A DNA stretch of 64,000 nucleotides from Ardenticatenales bacterium (GTDB lineage: Bacteria; Chloroflexota; Anaerolineae; Promineifilales; Promineifilaceae). The translations under genes were made by a program, and so were the position numbers. Positions 60,275 through 64,000 of the stretch are shown here, one piece after another. The first letter of the stretch is position 1; the number at the start of each line of letters is the position of its first letter. The stretch covers positions 620,001 through 684,000 of the forward strand of contig JACKBL010000001.1 in the NCBI GenBank assembly GCA_020634515.1. The letters are read 5' to 3'. The notes under the pieces were generated by a model. That model had not been told where the DNA came from. It did no database searches and saw only the letters and a program-made list of their open reading frames with translations.

Positions 60275-61412
60275 GAGCGAACCGTCCCCAGAGGGCCGCC
60301 CAGGTGCCGCGCCGGGGCAGCCAGCGGGGGGCGTCGTAGTAGAGTGCCCGCGCCCAGTCGCGCAGGGCGGGGCGGGCGGCGGCGTCGCGGGCTTTGAGGA
60401 CGCGCCCCATGTAGAGTAAACCGAGGGCACGCCGTTCTTGCCGGCATAAATCAAGCAGCGACGGGGGCAAATTGCGCCAGACATCGCGCACGAAAGCGGG
60501 CGGATCGCTGACGTGATGGCTGTGGGCAAACCCGACGACCATCTCCATTATGGTTTGGTCTTGTGGGTGGGCCAGGGTGGGCTGCCAGGCGACGGCTTGT
60601 TGCAGCAGGGATTGGGCGAGGGGGATGTTGTTGCCGGCATAAGCGCGGCACGCCCCCGCCAACCAGTAATGCGCCCGCAACGCCCCCTCCCGTGCGCGCA
60701 CGGCGGGCGGCAGGTCCGCCTGCGCCAGCCATTTGCGTGGCAGTTGCCCATAGGCGCGTGCGTAACGGTCGCCATCCTGCTGCGAATTGCCGGCATGGCG
60801 ACGATAGACACTCACCAACTGGGGCAACCAGGCAAAATGCGCCCCCGCCAGGAGCAGGCGCAGCCAGAAATCCGTGTCCTCCAGGACCTCCAGCCGGGGA
60901 TCAAACCAATGGTCCAGCCGCGCCAACAGTTCCCGCCGCCACAGCACCGTACACGTGGGCACGGGGCAACCATACAGGCAGCGGTCCAGCGTCAGTTCCG
61001 GCTGATCGCGCCAGGTCTCCCAGGGAACGGGAGCTTCTCCGTCCTGGACTATGTAGGTTCCCGCGGCCACCAGGTCCACATCCGCGTGCGTCTGCAAGAA
61101 GGCGACTTGCTGCGCCAGCTTGTGTGGCAAATACCAGTCGTCGTCATCCAGAAGGGCGACAAATGCCCCGGTGGCCAGGGACAACCCCCGGTTGCGGGCG
61201 GCGGCGCGTCCGGCTTGCGCCTGCCGCACGGGGCGCAGACGCGGGTCGGGCAGGCGGCGCAGGTGGGTTTCCGTCTCGTCGGTGGAGCCGTCGTCCACGA
61301 TGATCAGTTCCCAATAGGGGTAGGTTTGCGCCTGCACGCTGGCGATGGCCTGCTGGAGGTAGGCCCAGCGGTTGTGGGTGGGGGTGACGATGCTGACGAG
61401 GGGGGTGTTCAT
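60264..61412 (-). CDS. GT2-family glycosyltransferase with C-terminal helical domain
   Basis: A 382-residue protein; the ATG at 61412 overlaps the upstream stop (ATGA). The GT-A domain has LVSIVTPTHNRWAYLQQAIA, then LIIVDDGSTDET, AARNRGLSLATGAFVALLDD (DxD) and LEVLEDTDFWLRLLLAG (catalytic ED). From about residue 235 an alpha-helical, TPR-like extension follows (ACRAYAGNNIPLAQSLLQQA). Donor unknown. Confidence 0.89.
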   Translation of the reverse strand: MNTPLVSIVTPTHNRWAYLQQAIASVQAQTYPYWELIIVDDGSTDETETHLRRLPDPRLRPVRQAQAGRAAARNRGLSLATGAFVALLDDDDWYLPHKLAQQVAFLQTHADVDLVAAGTYIVQDGEAPVPWETWRDQPELTLDRCLYGCPVPTCTVLWRRELLARLDHWFDPRLEVLEDTDFWLRLLLAGAHFAWLPQLVSVYRRHAGNSQQDGDRYARAYGQLPRKWLAQADLPPAVRAREGALRAHYWLAGACRAYAGNNIPLAQSLLQQAVAWQPTLAHPQDQTIMEMVVGFAHSHHVSDPPAFVRDVWRNLPPSLLDLCRQERRALGLLYMGRVLKARDAAARPALRDWARALYYDAPRWLPRRGTWAALWGRFAHAR

Positions 61413-62878
61413 GGGATGTGGCGGGCGCGGGCGATGAGGAGGGCGAGGGTGAGGAAAATGCCGGCAGAAGCCAATCCCCACAGCAAAGAGGCGTATGGAG
61501 AGGCAAGCGGGGCGGGTGCGGCGCGGGGGAAGGTGGGCATGGGCGTGTTCGTGGGCGCAGGTGGGGGAGCAGTCGTTATCGTTGCTGCCGGCATGGGCGT
61601 GACAGTTGCCAGCGGATGCGGAGGCACGGCGGGCAGATCCAACGTGTAGCCGGTGGTCCAAATGCGCTCCTGCCCGTCGTGGAAAACGGCGTAAAGCTGA
61701 TTGCCCTGCCCCAGCGCGAGCGATGGCATTTCCATATTTACCGATGCGCCAGTCACGCCCGCGCCGCGCACGCCATCGGAGATCACCACCGGGTCCGACC
61801 AGGTCCCATTGTGCCAGCGCGTGTAGAAATTTTGCGGATTGGACGTGGACACCAGATGTAGGTCGCCGCGCGCGTCCACCACCACGGCGGGGAAACCGGT
61901 GAGGCCGCCCAATCCCAGCGGACTGCCGGCGGCCACGACCGTCTCCACGTCGCTCCAGGTCTGACCGCCATCCGGCGACTGGCGATGATACCGTCCGTGC
62001 GTGCCCGCCCGCCCATTCCAAAAAAGATGCACGTCGTTCGCGCCGTGCGTGATCACGGTCACCTCGCCATAGTCCGGTTCCGGCGCGATCAGCCAGGGGT
62101 CCGTCCAGGTGCTGCCGGCATTTTCCGACCGCAAATAGACCATGTAAATGGGATCGGCGCGGGGCGCGGCCAGATCGTTGTCGCGCACCAGGGACAGCGC
62201 CACGTGCAGCCGCCCGGCCCCATCCACGGCCAGGCGGCCCCACCGGGCCAGTTCCTGCGCGCCAGGGGCGGCGAAGATGGTGCGCGGCGGTGTCCAGTGG
62301 CGTCCGCCGTCAGCGGAACGGGCAAACACCAGGCCATTGCTCGCTTCCGTCCACAGCAGGTACACGTCGTCGCCCACGGCAACCACATCTGGCTCGTAGG
62401 CGGCCACGTAGAGCGTAAAGGCGGCGGGTTCGGCCCATCCTTGGGGCGCGCCCGCTTCCGTGGCGTAGGCGCGGCTGTAGTAGATGGCGTTTCCGCCGGA
62501 CCAGGCCAGGTGCAAGTAGCCGCGCTCGTCCAGGGCTACGGCGGGCATACGGGCCACGCGCCCGCCAGGGGAAACGAGGATGTCGGTGGGGTCGGACCAG
62601 ACGCCGTTCTGCTGTTGGGCGTAGTAGAGCGATTGCCCGGTTCCGTCTGCTTCGTTTTCTGGATTGCCGTATGCCCAGAAGACATGGACTGTGCCGGCAT
62701 TGTCTACGATGATCTCCGGTTCGGAAGCGCGCCCGGTGGTTTCAAAGAGGAATTGGGGTGGGGACCAAATGCCGGCATCTTGCCGCGCCGCCGCCTGCCC
62801 ACTCCCCCGCCACCACCACAGCCCGGCAGCCAGCAGCAGCACCGCCGCCGCCCGCCACCCCTTTTCTCGCCCCACCAT
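61409..62878 (-). CDS. Exported BNR/Asp-box beta-propeller protein (sialidase-like) with C-terminal anchor
   Basis: A 489-residue protein. The N-terminal signal is AAAVLLLAAGLWWWR. The body carries several Asp boxes of the S-x-D-x-G-x-x-W type (SADGGRHW, SENAGSTW, SPDGGQTW) separated by about 60-70 residues, as in sialidase-type propellers. A Pro/Thr-rich linker and a C-terminal membrane helix (YASLLWGLASAGIFLTLALL, then IARAR) anchor it facing outward. The Arg triad and other catalytic sialidase residues were not identified, so it may bind sugars rather than hydrolyse them. Its ATG overlaps the ABC ATPase stop and its stop overlaps a GT2 start, placing it firmly inside the glycan operon. Confidence 0.82.
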   Translation of the reverse strand: MVGREKGWRAAAVLLLAAGLWWWRGSGQAAARQDAGIWSPPQFLFETTGRASEPEIIVDNAGTVHVFWAYGNPENEADGTGQSLYYAQQQNGVWSDPTDILVSPGGRVARMPAVALDERGYLHLAWSGGNAIYYSRAYATEAGAPQGWAEPAAFTLYVAAYEPDVVAVGDDVYLLWTEASNGLVFARSADGGRHWTPPRTIFAAPGAQELARWGRLAVDGAGRLHVALSLVRDNDLAAPRADPIYMVYLRSENAGSTWTDPWLIAPEPDYGEVTVITHGANDVHLFWNGRAGTHGRYHRQSPDGGQTWSDVETVVAAGSPLGLGGLTGFPAVVVDARGDLHLVSTSNPQNFYTRWHNGTWSDPVVISDGVRGAGVTGASVNMEMPSLALGQGNQLYAVFHDGQERIWTTGYTLDLPAVPPHPLATVTPMPAATITTAPPPAPTNTPMPTFPRAAPAPLASPYASLLWGLASAGIFLTLALLIARARHIP

Positions 62879-64000
62879 CACGCCCCTCCGCTCACATCCC
62901 AGCTATGCGGCAGCAACACCGCGCCCGCCTCCGCGCGCGTGAGCCGCCCCGTGCCATAAAAATCCCCGTCGTGAACGTCAAACGAGGCTGCTGCCCGCAC
63001 ATGATCGGACATCTCGTGGTCAATGGCGCAGTAGAGGTCCACGAAGTAGCGGCCAAAGCGGAGCGGGAAGTGGGGCACATGGCAGGTAAATGCCCCCTTG
63101 ACGGCAAAGCCCTCGGCCAGGGCATCGGGGAAAAAATGCGTAGACAGATTCATCAGGCGCGTACCGTCGGGCAGACTGATCACCAGGGAGATTTCCGCCT
63201 GGCGCGGACGGCGAGGCCGGTCAGACGTGTAGCCAATACGGAAATGCGCCGTCTGGCCGCAAACGAGGCGGGTGATGGGCGCGCCCGCGTCGTCTAGGCA
63301 AGCGAAGGAGGTGAAGCGCACCGGTCCCCGGCCGCTGCGATGGCCCAAATTGAGCGTGCCGGGGGCGTCATCGCGCGTGCCCGCCTGCAAATAGCGCAGC
63401 ACGGCCGCCTGCGCCGCGCCCTGGTGGACGGCGCGCCCCTGCTCCAGCACCAACGCCTCGTGGCACAGGTTGGCGATGGCCGCCATATTGTGGCTGACGA
63501 GCAGCACGGCGCGCCCGGCGCGGGCCACATCGCCCATTTTGCCCAGGCATTTGCGTTGAAACCGGGCATCCCCCACCGCCAAAACCTCGTCCACCAGCAA
63601 AATCTCCGGCTCCAGGTGGGCGGCTACGGCAAAAGCCAGGCGCACGTACATGCCGCTGGAGTACCGCTTCACGGGCGTGTCGATGAACTCGTCCAGTTCG
63701 GCAAAGGCCACGATCTCCTCAAAGCGGGCGGCAATCTCGCGGCGGCGCATGCCCAGGATGGCCCCGTTGAGATAGATGTTCTCCCGCCCGCTCAGTTCCG
63801 GGTGAAAGCCCGTGCCCACTTCCAGGAGGGACCCGACGCGGCCATGCAGTTCGACGCGCCCGCGTGTGGGTTCCGTGATGCGGGAGAGAATCTTCAATAG
63901 GGTGGATTTGCCCGCGCCATTGGGGCCAATCACGCCTACGACTTCGCCGCGGCGCACGGTGAAGGAAACGTCGCGCAGCGCCCAGAACGGGCGCGCTTGC
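62878..64000 (-). CDS. Polysaccharide ABC-transporter ATPase with Wzt-type sugar-binding domain (5' end cut)
   Basis: Over 370 codons, continuing past the window end (it reads QARPFWALRDVSFTVRRGEV at the edge). Walker A is GVIGPNGAGKSTLLKILSRI, then GSLLEVGTGFHPELSGRENI (the polysaccharide exporter signature), the signature motif KRYSSGMYVRLAFAVA, Walker B ILLVDEVLAVGD and VSHNM. From about residue 245 a beta-rich domain (LVCGQTAHFRIGYTSDRPRR to the end) matches Wzt C-terminal domains, which recognise the end of the finished chain. With a Wzm permease, presumably upstream, it would export lipid-linked glycan across the membrane. Confidence 0.93.
   Translation of the reverse strand, partial: QARPFWALRDVSFTVRRGEVVGVIGPNGAGKSTLLKILSRITEPTRGRVELHGRVGSLLEVGTGFHPELSGRENIYLNGAILGMRRREIAARFEEIVAFAELDEFIDTPVKRYSSGMYVRLAFAVAAHLEPEILLVDEVLAVGDARFQRKCLGKMGDVARAGRAVLLVSHNMAAIANLCHEALVLEQGRAVHQGAAQAAVLRYLQAGTRDDAPGTLNLGHRSGRGPVRFTSFACLDDAGAPITRLVCGQTAHFRIGYTSDRPRRPRQAEISLVISLPDGTRLMNLSTHFFPDALAEGFAVKGAFTCHVPHFPLRFGRYFVDLYCAIDHEMSDHVRAAASFDVHDGDFYGTGRLTRAEAGAVLLPHSWDVSGGA

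Overview
This 64 kb window is GC-rich (by eye clearly above 60 %) and looks like a chromosomal segment of a Chloroflexota bacterium, probably an Anaerolineae-type lineage. That assignment is an inference from gene content and style: Thr/Pro-rich linkers, large TPR, RHS and C25-peptidase proteins, a cdaA-ybbR pair and a large glycosyltransferase locus. No rRNA, tRNA, CRISPR array or transposase gene was recognised. The 8-bp palindrome TGCCGGCA occurs roughly 80-85 times by manual count, inside genes as well as between them, which is far above chance.

Left part (1-31 kb): the 5' end of pgk; a 2,559-residue secreted RHS/YD-repeat protein whose 3' tip is AT-rich; a DUF6883/DUF4926 gene pair bracketed by two identical 33-bp palindromes and a broken copy of a glycosyltransferase 3' end; a GT-C type membrane glycosyltransferase and an unknown partner; then mostly housekeeping genes (der, cdaR/ybbR, cdaA, a TPR protein, argF, an unknown membrane protein, a dGTPase-like HD hydrolase, a LysM protein, an M24-family protein, pbpC) and a two-gene heterodimeric ABC exporter.

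Middle (31-41.7 kb): after an intergenic region with three phased DnaA-box-like sites and a 4-unit, 68-bp hairpin array comes a compact six-gene lasso-peptide operon on the minus strand. The order of transcription is cyclase (C), 62-aa precursor (A), HPr-kinase-like protein (K), RRE/PqqD-like B1, transglutaminase-like leader peptidase B2 and NTP_transf_5 nucleotidyltransferase (N). The precursor carries the Y-x2-P-x-L leader motif and a Thr at -2; its predicted core starts with Ser, has Glu at positions 7 and 9, and ends in Ser-Ser. Together with the kinase this suggests a C-terminally phosphorylated lasso peptide of the paeninodin type. Upstream lies a giant secreted C25 (gingipain-like) cysteine peptidase.

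Right part (41.9-64 kb): a long minus-strand exopolysaccharide / cell-surface glycan locus. It runs from an ABC ATPase with a Wzt-type C-terminal domain (cut by the window end) through a BNR/Asp-box propeller protein, three GT2 and six GT4 glycosyltransferases, a methyltransferase, a Wzy-like polymerase, a GT-C membrane transferase and a polyprenyl-phosphate sugar-1-phosphate transferase, to GalE and a Wzz/BY-kinase fusion. Genes overlap by 1-11 nt or are closely spaced, so they are probably co-transcribed in a few units.

Several kinds of small repeat decorate the gaps: heptameric short tandem repeats that often touch stop codons, a dispersed GATTGGACC inverted repeat, and a perfect 52-nt three-way-junction palindrome.
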